Below the pieces are notes generated by a model that did not search any database, was not told the DNA's origin, and was given only the letters and a program-made list of their open reading frames with translations. The translations under genes were made by a program, and so were the position numbers. Below, piece after piece: positions 45,419-55,260 of a stretch of 64,000 bases of DNA (position 1 is the stretch's first letter; each line of letters starts with the position of its first letter). The DNA is from Aureispira sp. CCB-QB1 (lineage in GTDB: Bacteria; Bacteroidota; Bacteroidia; Chitinophagales; Saprospiraceae): assembly GCA_945870185.1 (NCBI GenBank), contig CAMBRK010000010.1, forward strand, positions 22,761 through 86,760. Reading direction: 5' to 3'.

Positions 45419-46648
45419 TTAATAAATTTTACAAGTAAGTACAGCAATATCGTCTGCTATTTCGTTTCCACCTCTGAAATCATCAATCTCCTTGAGTAAT
45501 TTTTGGTTAAATTCATCTGGGGATAATTTGAAATTTTCATCAACAAAAATTTCCAAGTAGTTATCTCCAAAATACTCTTCTTCCTTATTTCTCAAGTCAG
45601 GAAGACCATCTGTAAAACTGACAATCATCGCTTCTGAAGTTAATTGGATACTTTCTTCTTTGATATTATCCAATTTTTCAAAAGCTCCAATAAACGAACA
45701 ACCCTTATCTAACCTCAATAATTTATCATTCATCTTGAGTATGGGTGGAAAGTGGCCTGCATTAACATATCGCAATACTTTATTTTTAATATCAACTTCT
45801 GCCACAAAGAACGTGATGTATTTGTCACTCTTGGTAATTCTATAGACAGACTGATTTAAAGCAAAGACGAATGTCTCTAAATCTCGGTATTGAAATATAA
45901 GAGATTGGATCATAGCTTGAAAATTTGCCATGAGTAAAGCTGCAGAAACACCTTTGCCTGATATGTCTGCTATACAAAATGCAAACCTATTTTCGTCAAA
46001 CCGTATAAAGTCAATATAGTCTCCTCCAATATTAAAATGGGGTTTATAAATCTTAGAAATTGCAAAATGTTGCTCTATTGGCAAATGCTCCGGAATCAGC
46101 ATATTTTGAACTTGTGTGGCCAATTCCATTTCCCTTCTATATCTTTCTTGCTCTATTTGTTTTTTAAATAATCTTTTGTTTTCAATGGCTACAGCTATGA
46201 TATTGGTAATCGTAGTGATAAATTGTATCTTGTTGTACAAGTCGTCTTTCTCTTTTATGCCACCTATGACAGCATATGAAATTGGAAGTTCTTTGTGAAA
46301 TACTGGAATGATAATGTTAAAGCCATTAAGGATTTCTATTTCACCACTTTTAATTGTGTGTAATCTTTTATGAGTCAGTAAAATGGGAATGATTGCGTTT
46401 TTTTTCTCTTTTTCGAAATTTATAGATGTAGCACATTCCCAATCTTCAGTTTCCCCGTCTGTAATAAATAGGGCCATTTTTTCTATACCCATTTCCCAAC
46501 TAAGGAACGATTTGTACATATTGAAAAGACCTTCTGCAGAAACATTATCGTTGATTGCTTGCGTAATGGTGAGCAACGATTTTATCTGCAGTTGTTTTAA
46601 ACTCAACTCTTTTTCCAACTTTTCTAAAATGGCCAATTCCCGATTCAT
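45419..46648 (-). CDS. GAF/PP2C SpoIIE-type serine phosphatase
   Basis: 409 aa. Residues about 15-160 form a GAF-like sensor, a coiled linker contains RYRREMELATQVQNMLIPEHLP, and the C-terminal PP2C domain has FNIGGDYIDFIRF, FCIADISGKGVSAALLMANFQ and LRYVNAGHFPP with metal-binding Asp. RsbU-like enzymes dephosphorylate anti-anti-sigma or other partner-switch proteins. No partner (STAS/RsbW) gene is adjacent. A -7 box is 4 bases from the ATG. Confidence 0.88.
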   Translation of the reverse strand: MNRELAILEKLEKELSLKQLQIKSLLTITQAINDNVSAEGLFNMYKSFLSWEMGIEKMALFITDGETEDWECATSINFEKEKKNAIIPILLTHKRLHTIKSGEIEILNGFNIIIPVFHKELPISYAVIGGIKEKDDLYNKIQFITTITNIIAVAIENKRLFKKQIEQERYRREMELATQVQNMLIPEHLPIEQHFAISKIYKPHFNIGGDYIDFIRFDENRFAFCIADISGKGVSAALLMANFQAMIQSLIFQYRDLETFVFALNQSVYRITKSDKYITFFVAEVDIKNKVLRYVNAGHFPPILKMNDKLLRLDKGCSFIGAFEKLDNIKEESIQLTSEAMIVSFTDGLPDLRNKEEEYFGDNYLEIFVDENFKLSPDEFNQKLLKEIDDFRGGNEIADDIAVLTCKIY

Positions 46649-46652
46649 AGGA

Positions 46653-46660
46653 CAAATTTA
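46653..46660 (-). promoter_or_regulatory. -7 box TAAATTTG abutting the SpoIIE gene start
   Basis: - strand TAAATTTG ends 4 bases before the ATG at 46648, so a transcript from it would be leaderless. Chance occurrence is possible. Confidence 0.3.
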
Positions 46661-46747
46661 GATAAATCTTCTGAGAAGAAAAAATGTATTACCTTAAAGA
46701 AATAGAGATAGTCAAAATTCACTAGTTTGATTCATAAATTTTTTTGT

Positions 46748-46996
46748 TCAAAGATTATCATTATCTTCTGAATCTTTGACTCTTTTATTATCCACATCTT
46801 CATAAAATCTTTCTGTAAAGGTATGTTTTGGAGCATAATCCATTCTTAATACTGAGTATACCATCCATATGATCATCAGGTTAAGGATAGAAAAGATACT
46901 TAAAGCTAGACCATAATCTGGATCAAAGCCACAAAGGAATAAGAAGAATAAAAAAACTGTTGTAGTAATGGCTACCGAAGAATGTACACCTTTCAT
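46748..46996 (-). CDS. Small two-segment membrane protein
   Basis: 82 aa. Two hydrophobic segments (about 8-24 and 29-47) then a charged tail (ERFYEDVDNKRVKDSEDNDN). No family recognised. Upstream of the SpoIIE gene on the same strand with a 99-base gap. Confidence 0.6.
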   Translation of the reverse strand: MKGVHSSVAITTTVFLFFLFLCGFDPDYGLALSIFSILNLMIIWMVYSVLRMDYAPKHTFTERFYEDVDNKRVKDSEDNDNL

Positions 46997-47204
46997 ATAT
47001 TGATTTTTAATTTAAGGTTAATAAACATTTGATTTTTTAGCGAAATTCAAACACCAAATTTAAAGGTTTGTTCTTTGATACGATGCGTTATTGAAAATAT
47101 TGTATTTCTCTTTTTGGTGTAAGAATCAATCATGTTAATCATCTAGAATTTAGCTAAAAGCAAAAATACTTTCTCGTCATTTACATTAATACTGAAAGCA
47201 TTTT

Positions 47205-47212
47205 TATCTTTG
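47205..47212 (+). promoter_or_regulatory. Bacteroidota -7 box TATCTTTG for the DUF5606 gene
   Basis: TATCTTTG lies 24 bases before the ATG at 47237, and overlaps the start of a longer in-frame reading that is therefore rejected. Confidence 0.55.
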
Positions 47213-47236
47213 CGTTCTTTTTTAAAAAAAAATCAA

Positions 47237-47653
47237 ATGAACATAAAAAACATTATAGCTGTAAGTGGGTTGCCTGGTCTCTTTAAAATAGTATCTACCA
47301 AAAATAATGGATTGCTAGTTGCGGATCCTGACACAGGAAAGACTAAGTTTTGTTCTGTGAGACAACATCAGTTTACGCCTATGGAAACGGTAGCCATATA
47401 CACAGAAGATGATACTGTTGCTATTGATAGAGTATTTAAAACGATGCTGGACAAACAAGAAGAACTTGCTGTACCTGCAGCTAATGCAGAGCACAAAGAA
47501 TTACAAAAGTATTTTAGTGTCATCATACCGGATTATGATAGAGATAAAGTATTTCATAGCGATATGAAGAAAGTAATCAAATGGTTTAATTATCTCAACG
47601 ATCGAGGATACCTTACAGCTGAACCTGAAAAGGACCATAGTGAGGAAGAGTAA
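47237..47653 (+). CDS. DUF5606 family protein
   Basis: 138 aa cytoplasmic protein. The N-terminus MNIKNIIAVSGLPGLFKIVS, a turn with GLLVADPDTGKTKFCSVRQHQFTPMETVAIYT, and an acidic C-terminus match DUF5606, a family found across Bacteroidota. Function unknown. The start at 47237 is fixed by the promoter position. Confidence 0.82.
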   Translation: MNIKNIIAVSGLPGLFKIVSTKNNGLLVADPDTGKTKFCSVRQHQFTPMETVAIYTEDDTVAIDRVFKTMLDKQEELAVPAANAEHKELQKYFSVIIPDYDRDKVFHSDMKKVIKWFNYLNDRGYLTAEPEKDHSEEE

Positions 47654-47727
47654 AAATTTAGAGCCTTCAACAACCTTGATTCTTAAATATTGTTATACGT
47701 TTCATAATCATTTTTAAAAATATTATT

Positions 47728-48159
47728 ATGTATCAAATTCTTAAAGCATCACATTCACACTTTGCTTGGCTAGTGCTTTTCGCTTTAATCCTGATAGTAG
47801 CATTGGCTATAAAGGCATTTTTTAGCAAAAAGCCGTGGCAGTCAACACAGATTAAATGGGCATTAATAGGTTTGATACTTTCACATATTCAATTATTGAT
47901 AGGCCTAGTCCTTTATTTTACTTCTCCCAATGGAATCAGTAACTTGTCTGGAGAAACCATGAAAGATAGTTTTGCAAGATTATTAGCTGTAGAGCATCCT
48001 TTTATTAATATTTTAGCTATCATTTTGATTACCATAGGTTACTCCAAAGCCAAAAAGGCAGTGGGTACTATGGGCGCGACAAAATCTATAGCTGTTTTTT
48101 ATGGGATAGGCCTATTGCTCATCTTAAGCAGAATTCCTTGGCAAGTTTGGATAAAGTGA
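47728..48159 (+). CDS. Four-segment membrane protein, cytochrome b-like
   Basis: 143 aa. Four membrane segments with histidines at HSHFAWL, LILSHIQLL and AVEHPFI positions, giving a heme-b-like spacing, and a C-terminal RIPWQVWIK. Found in Bacteroidota as an uncharacterised protein. Heme binding is inference from the His placement. Confidence 0.7.
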   Translation: MYQILKASHSHFAWLVLFALILIVALAIKAFFSKKPWQSTQIKWALIGLILSHIQLLIGLVLYFTSPNGISNLSGETMKDSFARLLAVEHPFINILAIILITIGYSKAKKAVGTMGATKSIAVFYGIGLLLILSRIPWQVWIK

Positions 48160-48241
48160 TTTGTATCGGAAATAAAAGTAACATTACATTGTAACTTTTT
48201 GGGGTTAATTCAGTCAACTTTGTTAAATAATATATATCATG

Positions 48242-48372
48242 AAATCGACATAAAAAATAATCAGGGTTTATTTTACCTGCCCGACTAACGTGTTCAGGCG
48301 GGTACAAATCCCTATGATTATTTTTTATCAAAGATTCCATCCCGACGGTGACGCGGGACGAGTTATGGCCTT
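48242..48372. repeat. Stem-loop repeat related to copy 2 element
   Basis: ATAAAAAATAATCA (from 48250) pairs with its complement ending at 48328. Between them is ACCTGCCCG...CAGGCGGGT, the same hairpin module as in 24117-24151, followed by TCCCG...GCGGGA. It lacks the AACC(T/C)G(A/G)ATTATGC ends of copies 1 and 2, so it shares modules rather than the whole element. It fills the gap between two genes. Confidence 0.6.
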
Positions 48373-48398
48373 TAAAAATAAATATAAAAAATAAACAG

Positions 48399-48779
48399 AT
48401 GAAATTTATTGTACTTTTTTTAAGCTTTTTCATCTTTCATTCGTACCACGGATTGAGTCAAATAGGTCCTGCAGTGCAGACTAACAAACCAGAACCCATC
48501 AAAAAGGAAGCTAAGCCTACGCTAAACACTCCTGCAGCGAAAGCAAAGGAGAACGCAAAGTTACTTACCAAAAGTTTGAAACTTAACGAAAAACAACATG
48601 AATCGTTGGAAAAGGCTTTGGTGGAGTTTGAAACACAAGTAAGTAGCACCAATAAAAGTAAATTGACTAATAAAGAAAAATATGTTAAAGTCAATGATTT
48701 GAATACAAAACGACAGGGTGCAATAAAAAAGATTTTAACTCCTGAACAATATAAAGCGTATCTTTTATCTTACCCATAA
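48399..48779 (+). CDS. Small secreted protein, unknown
   Basis: 126 aa from the ATG at 48399, which begins a signal peptide (MKFIVLFLSFFIFHSYHGLSQ). The mature part is Lys/Pro-rich (KPEPIKKEAKPTLNTPAAKAK) then helical (KLLTKSLKLNEKQHESLEKALVEF, RQGAIKKILTPEQYKAYLLS), resembling periplasmic helical proteins of the Spy/DUF4890 sort. Function unknown. Longer upstream readings overlap the repeat. Confidence 0.68.
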   Translation: MKFIVLFLSFFIFHSYHGLSQIGPAVQTNKPEPIKKEAKPTLNTPAAKAKENAKLLTKSLKLNEKQHESLEKALVEFETQVSSTNKSKLTNKEKYVKVNDLNTKRQGAIKKILTPEQYKAYLLSYP

Positions 48780-48797
48780 AAGCGTATTATTTGTCTT

Positions 48798-49307
48798 TTA
48801 AGTATTACTCTTGTTTAACTGCCTGAGATATGCTCTTAATCTAAACTCAGTAAGTAATCCTATAGCCAATTCTATGGCTGAAATTAATGCGATCGGTATG
48901 GCTGACCCCATAACCAATCCCTTTTGTTTTGTAAAGATTCCTATAAACGCCACTATGGCACTGATGGTAACCAGATATACATAACGTCTTCTGTTTTTAT
49001 TTTTTTTATCAATTCTATAGGTGGTATATTGTATTTCCTCATGAGTACGTTGTTGATCTAGCTCAGCAATATTTTTGTAAAACTCATATCTTTGTCTGGA
49101 AGAATAAAATAAGACAGCACCTTTCCCCACACAATAAATGAAAAACATAAAAAACCCATAACTGAGATATTTGTAACCCATAGAGATGGTAAAATACTGC
49201 AAAATTACTGCAAAAAGTAACAAAATCATACCTGTAAAGACATAAAACGAAGCTGCTATGATGTCACCTTTGTAAAGTATTCTACATTTTTCAAGCATCA
49301 GTATCAT
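48798..49307 (-). CDS. Membrane protein of unknown function
   Basis: 169 aa with four hydrophobic segments split by a basic loop (RIDKKNKNRRRY). ATGs at 49307 and 49298 are both possible starts. It begins 3 bases after the hutU stop on the same strand. No family recognised. Confidence 0.65.
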   Translation of the reverse strand: MILMLEKCRILYKGDIIAASFYVFTGMILLLFAVILQYFTISMGYKYLSYGFFMFFIYCVGKGAVLFYSSRQRYEFYKNIAELDQQRTHEEIQYTTYRIDKKNKNRRRYVYLVTISAIVAFIGIFTKQKGLVMGSAIPIALISAIELAIGLLTEFRLRAYLRQLNKSNT

Positions 49308-49310
49308 GTT

Positions 49311-51329
49311 TTAAATCAAAGAATCTATAATCTTATCTTCGACAATAGATGGTACAGTAACCACTAAATCTGAATTCTGTTCCATGGCTCTGTTTATCGC
49401 AAAAATGGCTTCTTTATTTCTAGCCCAGCTACGCCTAGCGATACCATTATTTACATCCCAATGTAGCATAGATTTGATTTTTTTATCAGAATTTTTGCTC
49501 CCGTCTATGACCATACCAAAGCCACCATTGATTACTTCTCCCCAGCCTACACCACCACCGTTGTGCAAAGATACCCAAGTAGCACCTCGAAAGGCATCAC
49601 CTACAAAATTTTGAACAGCCATATCAGCTGTAAACTTTGAGCCATCATAAATATTAGATGTTTCTCTGTATGGTGAATCTGTTCCTGATACATCATGATG
49701 ATCTCTGCCCAATACTATCGGCCCCTTGAGTTTACCGTCTTTAATCGCTTTGTTGAATGCCAAAGCAATTTGAATTCTTCCTTGGGCATCAGCATACAAA
49801 ATTCTAGATTTAGATCCTACTATGGGGAGATTGGTTTTGGCATTTTCGATCCAGATGATATTGTCATGGAGTTGCCCTCGGATCTCATCAGGAGCTTTAT
49901 GGTGCAATTTTTTGAGTACTTTAGCTGCAATTTTATCGGTCTTGTTCAGGTCCTTTTCACTTCCGGAAGTGCATACCCATCTGAATGGACCAAAACCATA
50001 ATCAAAACAAAGTGGTCCCAGTATATCTTGAACGTAAGAAGGATATTTATAGCGGTCACTTCCTTTCTTTACCAAGACATTTGCACCAGCTTCTCCAGCT
50101 TCTTTAAGGAATGCATTGCCATAATCCCAGAAATACATACCTCGGGCTGCCATGATATTGACTGCGTTTACGTGACGTTTGAGGGTCTTAATAATTTCTG
50201 ATTTAAATTTAAGTTTATCTTTTAGTAGTAACGCCTTACCTTCTCCGAAAGTATAACCCACAGGGCAGTATCCCATGTCGTCAATATTGTGCAAAGAAGT
50301 CTGATCAGATCCTAATTCTATTTTTATATCTGAACTTACTAGAGCTTCCCAAAGATCTACAATATTGCCATGATAAACCAAAGCAATACCGATTCCTTCA
50401 TTTTTGCATAACCTGATTTTGTCCATAAGCAAAGGCAAATCAGCAAACACATTTTCTTGTTGAACATATCCATCTGTAACCCGTTGACGGATGGCATCAC
50501 CATCTACTTCCGCAATGATACCTACTGCGCCTGTGATCACTGCTGCTATAGTTTGGGCACCAGACATCCCGCCCAAACCAGAAGTGACAAAAGCCACACC
50601 TTTAAGATTGTCCTGACCTAATCCCATTCGCCTGCCTGCATTCAATAGAGTGATTGTTGTACCATGTACGATACCTTGCGGTCCGATATACATAAATGAT
50701 CCAGCTGTCATTTGGCCATACTGGGTGACACCTAAGGCATTATACTTGTTCCAATCATCTTTTTTACTGTAATTAGGGATCATCATACCATTGGTTACGA
50801 CTACTCTTGGAGCCTGCTTATGCGATGGAAATAGTCCCAATGGATGTCCAGAATACAAAACCAATGTTTGCTTATTGGTCATTTGAGATAAATATTGCAT
50901 CGTGAGCCTATATTGAGCCCAATTCTGAAATACTGCTCCATTCCCACCATATGTAATTAACTCTTCTGGATGTTTGGCTACTTTGGGGTCTAGGTTGTTC
51001 TGTATCATAAGCATGATTGCGGCAGCTTCCTTGCATTTGGCCGGATAGTCAGATATGGGCCTGGCGTACATTTCATATTCAGGTAGATATCTGTACATAT
51101 ATATACGACCGTATGTTTTGAGTTCTTTTAAAAACTCTTGGGCAAGTTGTTCATGAAGTTCCGTATTGAAGTATCTCAGGGCATTTCTGATGGCCAATTT
51201 TATTTCATCTTTGGTCAATACATTTTTGATATTTCTTTTTGGTGCGTGAGATAGATTTTTGTTAATTTTCTTTAACTCAGGTAGATTTGTAGGAACTCCA
51301 TCTTTGATACTGGATAATGAGTTGTTCAT
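49311..51329 (-). CDS. hutU: Urocanate hydratase
   Basis: 672 aa. Second step of histidine degradation, NAD-dependent hydration of urocanate. Signature regions are YGGNGAVFQNWAQYRLTMQYL, GHPLGLFP, GQMTAGSFMYIGPQGIVHGTT, TSGLGGMSGAQ and LGRDHHDVSGTDSPYRET. About 100 residues longer than the E. coli-like HutU at the N-terminus, as in Bacteroidota homologues. No hutH, hutI or hutG is nearby. Confidence 0.94.
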   Translation of the reverse strand: MNNSLSSIKDGVPTNLPELKKINKNLSHAPKRNIKNVLTKDEIKLAIRNALRYFNTELHEQLAQEFLKELKTYGRIYMYRYLPEYEMYARPISDYPAKCKEAAAIMLMIQNNLDPKVAKHPEELITYGGNGAVFQNWAQYRLTMQYLSQMTNKQTLVLYSGHPLGLFPSHKQAPRVVVTNGMMIPNYSKKDDWNKYNALGVTQYGQMTAGSFMYIGPQGIVHGTTITLLNAGRRMGLGQDNLKGVAFVTSGLGGMSGAQTIAAVITGAVGIIAEVDGDAIRQRVTDGYVQQENVFADLPLLMDKIRLCKNEGIGIALVYHGNIVDLWEALVSSDIKIELGSDQTSLHNIDDMGYCPVGYTFGEGKALLLKDKLKFKSEIIKTLKRHVNAVNIMAARGMYFWDYGNAFLKEAGEAGANVLVKKGSDRYKYPSYVQDILGPLCFDYGFGPFRWVCTSGSEKDLNKTDKIAAKVLKKLHHKAPDEIRGQLHDNIIWIENAKTNLPIVGSKSRILYADAQGRIQIALAFNKAIKDGKLKGPIVLGRDHHDVSGTDSPYRETSNIYDGSKFTADMAVQNFVGDAFRGATWVSLHNGGGVGWGEVINGGFGMVIDGSKNSDKKIKSMLHWDVNNGIARRSWARNKEAIFAINRAMEQNSDLVVTVPSIVEDKIIDSLI

Positions 51330-51479
51330 TTTTAAATTAATTTTGATAACATTTGGTGGTGTAAAGGTAATGGAAATAAGGATTTTGGGTGTGCAAATTT
51401 TTAAAATTGTTTTTAAATATTATTATTGAAACTTTTGTGTATTTTTTAGGTTACATATTCCATATACTCACAAAACCTA

Positions 51480-53090
51480 ATGATCCGATATCTTACTATC
51501 TTACTTTTACTTATTTTTCATTTTTCAGGTTATAGTCAAATTATTTATGATGATTTTGAAGGTGGCGGAAATATTACTTCATGGTTTGGAGATGACTGCC
51601 CTATAAATATTAACTTTGATAACCCGCACAAACAAGGAATAAATACGTCGCTTAAAGTACTTCAATACCGTGATGAAGGTGGACAATACGCAAATGTAAG
51701 GTTTCAAAAAGATCAAAAACTCAACCTTTCAAGTAATGCAGTTTTTACATTGAAAGTTTATTTGGTTTCAAATAGTATGACTGGGAACCCAAGAAATCAA
51801 ATTTCTCTCAAATTACAAGATGGAAGTATCGATCAACCTTGGATTACTCAGTCTGAGATTATCAAACCCCTTTTATTAAACCAATGGCAAGCTATCACCT
51901 TTGATTTTAGTAAGGATAATTATATCAACCTTGATCCCCAAAGTTTGCCACCTACTAAAAGGAAGGATTTTAATAGAATTGTGATTCAAATCAATGGTGA
52001 AAATAATAATGATAGCGTTATTGCTTACCTTGATGATGTTTCACACAATGGTAAATTTGTAAAAGAAGCAGTTTATGATAAGCTGATATGGGCAGATGAA
52101 TTTGATAAGAATGGCACCATAGATCCCAGTAAATGGTTTCACCAAACCAGAATACCCATTGGCGATAGTTGGTTCAATGGAGAAGTTCAACATTATACCA
52201 ATCGATTGGCCAACTCTTTTGTGGAAAATGGTTTGCTTAATATCGTCGCTAGAAAAGAAAGTTTTTCTAGTCAGGGAGTCACAAAGCAGTATACATCAGC
52301 TCGTTTAAACTCAAAATTTGCATTCAAATATGGAAAAGTAGTCATGAGAGCTAAATTGCCCACAGGCAGAGGTACTTGGCCGGCTTTCTGGACGCTAGGC
52401 AAAAATATTAATGAAAATGGGTCCTACTGGCAAAGTCAGGGCTTTGGCACTACTTCATGGCCTGAATGTGGCGAAATAGACATTATGGAGCATTGGGGAA
52501 ATAATCAGAACGTAGTAGTCAGTGCTACCCACACGCCTTCAAGTTTTGGCAATACCATAAATGTAGGGAGCCAATTTATTCCTAATGCTTCTTCAGGGTT
52601 TAATTTATATGAATTAGAGTGGACACCCGACGAACTCATTTTTAGTGTCAATGGCGTGACACACTTTGTTTACTGTCCGGATATTAAAGACAACAGGACT
52701 TGGCCCTTTGACGCTGAGCAATTCTTCCTACTCAACATAGCGATTCAGCCCACTATTTCAGCATCTTTTACACAAAGCGCCATGCAAATTGACTACATCA
52801 GAGTTTACCAAGAGAGTGAGACATCACAAGTTGTCAATGAAAATGTATTCAAACATCACTATTTTCCTAATCCAGTGACGGACGTTCTTCATATAGAAAT
52901 GAAACAAGCCAATTTGCCCTCTGCTGCCATTAAGATATTTAACATTTCAGGTCAACTGATGGTCTCTAGAACGGTACCAGTCATGGACCATAAATTGATT
53001 ATCGATCAATGGGCAAAATTTCCAGAAGGAATTTACATTGTGCAATATGAAGTGGATAACAAAGTGGAGAATATTAGAGTGATAAAATAG
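51480..53090 (+). CDS. Secreted GH16 glycoside hydrolase with T9SS sorting domain
   Basis: 536 aa. Signal peptide (about 1-19), an N-terminal beta-sandwich (about 20-195, with FEGGGNITSWFGDDCPI), a GH16 catalytic domain with the nucleophile/acid motif E332-I-D334-I-M-E337 in GEIDIMEHWG, and a C-terminal T9SS type A domain (YFPNPVTDVLHIEM...IYIVQYE). Most likely a beta-1,3-glucanase (laminarinase) acting outside the cell. Motifs fit; substrate specificity is inferred. Confidence 0.9.
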   Translation: MIRYLTILLLLIFHFSGYSQIIYDDFEGGGNITSWFGDDCPININFDNPHKQGINTSLKVLQYRDEGGQYANVRFQKDQKLNLSSNAVFTLKVYLVSNSMTGNPRNQISLKLQDGSIDQPWITQSEIIKPLLLNQWQAITFDFSKDNYINLDPQSLPPTKRKDFNRIVIQINGENNNDSVIAYLDDVSHNGKFVKEAVYDKLIWADEFDKNGTIDPSKWFHQTRIPIGDSWFNGEVQHYTNRLANSFVENGLLNIVARKESFSSQGVTKQYTSARLNSKFAFKYGKVVMRAKLPTGRGTWPAFWTLGKNINENGSYWQSQGFGTTSWPECGEIDIMEHWGNNQNVVVSATHTPSSFGNTINVGSQFIPNASSGFNLYELEWTPDELIFSVNGVTHFVYCPDIKDNRTWPFDAEQFFLLNIAIQPTISASFTQSAMQIDYIRVYQESETSQVVNENVFKHHYFPNPVTDVLHIEMKQANLPSAAIKIFNISGQLMVSRTVPVMDHKLIIDQWAKFPEGIYIVQYEVDNKVENIRVIK

Positions 53091-53196
53091 CTCATTGTAT
53101 ATTTTTAGACTTAGTGAAATCTTGAAATATTTAAATTAAAAGGCTCGGTACCTTTAATTTTTTGAACAAAACCACGTGATATTCTATTAGTAAAGT

Positions 53197-53204
53197 TATT
53201 TTTG
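53197..53204 (+). promoter_or_regulatory. Bacteroidota -7 box TATTTTTG for the BatA gene
   Basis: TATTTTTG ends 20 bases before the ATG at 53225 and 8 before the alternative ATG at 53213, so favours 53225. Confidence 0.45.
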
Positions 53205-53224
53205 CGTCCACAATGGTGAAACTT

Positions 53225-55255
53225 ATGCAGTTTTTATACCCGTCTTTTTTATGGGCTTTGCTCTCTTTGGCAATTCCTATCATTATACATCTTTTTTATT
53301 TTCGAAAATTTAAGAAAGTATATTTTACTAATGTAAAATATCTCAAAGAAATAAAAGAAGAGACATCCAACCGTAACAAGCTTAAAAACCTATTGGTGTT
53401 GCTGAGTAGATGCTTGGCTTTGGTTGCCTTGGTATTTGCATTTGCACAACCTTTTTTGCCTACGGGCAATACGGTCAAATCAGGCTTGAATAGTGTTTCC
53501 GTATTTGTTGATAACTCTTTTTCTATGAGTGCTGCCAAGCAGGATATCCCATTGTTGGATTTCGCTAAAGAAAAAGCAACATCGATTGTTAATTCATACA
53601 GTGATGATGATCGGTTTCAAATCCTAACCCACGACTTTGAAGGAAAACATCAGAGATTTGTCAATAAAGAAGACGCTCTGACTTTTATCAATGAAATAAA
53701 AATTTCTCCATCGGTACAGAAAATCGATAAAGTAGTCAATAGACAATTACAACTTTTTGAATCGACTTCAGATAATAAAATTAGTTATGTGATATCTGAT
53801 TTTCAAAAGAGCATTACACCAATAGATATTACTAAAGATACCACGGTGGAGATCAATCTGGTACCCTTACAAACCCTACGGCAAAAAAACTTAAGTATCG
53901 ATAGCGTTTGGTTTGATGGACCGATTCCATTTTTAAATCAGAATAATAAACTCATTGTCAAAGTCAGAAACCATAGTAACGAAGAAGCAGAACAAGTCAA
54001 ATTATCGTTTAAAAAAGATGGGCAAGAGAAACCTATCGGTATTAGAGACATTGCGGCCAATGGATTCATTACCGATACGGTCAATGTTACCGTAGATAAA
54101 TCAGGATGGCAGCAAGGTGTAGTTTCTGTTACGGATTATCCTGTTCAGTTTGATGATCAATATTATTTATCATTTTTAGTCCCTGATACGATCAAAGCAC
54201 TTTTTATAAATGAAGGAGCTCCCAATAGGTATATGGATGCTCTTTTTAAAGGTGTAAAATACTTTTCTCTTTCTAATCAAAATGTCAATCAATTGCAGTA
54301 CCAGCAATTCATAAATTTTGATCTTATCATTTTACATGATCTCAAAAGTATCACATCGGGTTTAGCGGGTGAACTCAATACCTATGTGAAAAATGGTGGT
54401 AAATTGTTAGTATTTCCAGGTCAAAGTTTGGATTTAGCCAGTTACAATAACTTTTTCGCTTTATTGAGTATGGTCTCATTTCAAGCAGAGAATAAGAATG
54501 CAAGAGAGGTAGCAACCATAAATACCGAAGAGTTTATTTTTTCAGATGTGTATATCAATAACTCCAGAAATTTAAAATTGCCCAAATCAAAAGTAAGTTT
54601 TGACTTCAGAACGACATCGGCCATTCCTTTTGAAAAGTTACTCACTTATAGAGATGGAGGTTCTTACTTGATAAAAAATAGAGTAGGGGATGGTTTGGCA
54701 TTCGTATGTGCTTCACCCTTAAATACCGAAGTCAATGATTTGGTATTCAATGCTGAAATTTTCGTTCCATTGATCTACAAGATGGCCATATCTACGACCA
54801 AACAAAAAGAGTTGAGCTATACCATTTCAAACAACATCGTCATAGAGACCGAAAATAAAAGAAAAACAGGTGAGGTCGTATATAAAATTTCTAATGGAGA
54901 AACAGAACTCATACCTGGCCAAATACCGGCGGGCAACATGATGTCTTTGGACCTAGATGATCAAATTAAAACTTCAGGATTTTTTGACCTTTCGCTTGAT
55001 AATCAAATAGTCAAGAAATTGGCATTCAATTTTAATCGAAATGAATCTGACATGAGTTTGTATACCGAAGGTGATTTAGAAGGGATTATTGCCAAAAATC
55101 CAAAAATTAAAGTGATCGGCGAAGCCTTACAAGCGAATATCTCAGGTTCAATTTCTGACAAAGATAAAGGCATTGTGCTTTGGAGATGGTTTGTTATTTT
55201 TGCCTTACTTTTTTTAGCCATTGAGGCTTTGTTATTAAGATTTTATAATCCATAA
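53225..55255 (+). CDS. BatA domain membrane protein with VWA-like domain
   Basis: 676 aa from the ATG at 53225, which gives the standard start MQFLYPSFLWALLSLAIPIIIHLF; an ATG at 53213 is in frame. The BatA N-terminal membrane domain includes FRKFKKVYFTNVKYLKEI, followed by a VWA-like region (VFVDNSFSMSAA, a DxSxS-type metal site) and beta-sandwich domains, with a C-terminal membrane segment. BatA-family proteins belong to the aerotolerance/MoxR-linked group; no MoxR is adjacent. It ends 5 bases before the dihydroorotase-like gene, a common pairing in the phylum. Confidence 0.88.
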   Translation: MQFLYPSFLWALLSLAIPIIIHLFYFRKFKKVYFTNVKYLKEIKEETSNRNKLKNLLVLLSRCLALVALVFAFAQPFLPTGNTVKSGLNSVSVFVDNSFSMSAAKQDIPLLDFAKEKATSIVNSYSDDDRFQILTHDFEGKHQRFVNKEDALTFINEIKISPSVQKIDKVVNRQLQLFESTSDNKISYVISDFQKSITPIDITKDTTVEINLVPLQTLRQKNLSIDSVWFDGPIPFLNQNNKLIVKVRNHSNEEAEQVKLSFKKDGQEKPIGIRDIAANGFITDTVNVTVDKSGWQQGVVSVTDYPVQFDDQYYLSFLVPDTIKALFINEGAPNRYMDALFKGVKYFSLSNQNVNQLQYQQFINFDLIILHDLKSITSGLAGELNTYVKNGGKLLVFPGQSLDLASYNNFFALLSMVSFQAENKNAREVATINTEEFIFSDVYINNSRNLKLPKSKVSFDFRTTSAIPFEKLLTYRDGGSYLIKNRVGDGLAFVCASPLNTEVNDLVFNAEIFVPLIYKMAISTTKQKELSYTISNNIVIETENKRKTGEVVYKISNGETELIPGQIPAGNMMSLDLDDQIKTSGFFDLSLDNQIVKKLAFNFNRNESDMSLYTEGDLEGIIAKNPKIKVIGEALQANISGSISDKDKGIVLWRWFVIFALLFLAIEALLLRFYNP

Positions 55256-55260
55256 AGCAT

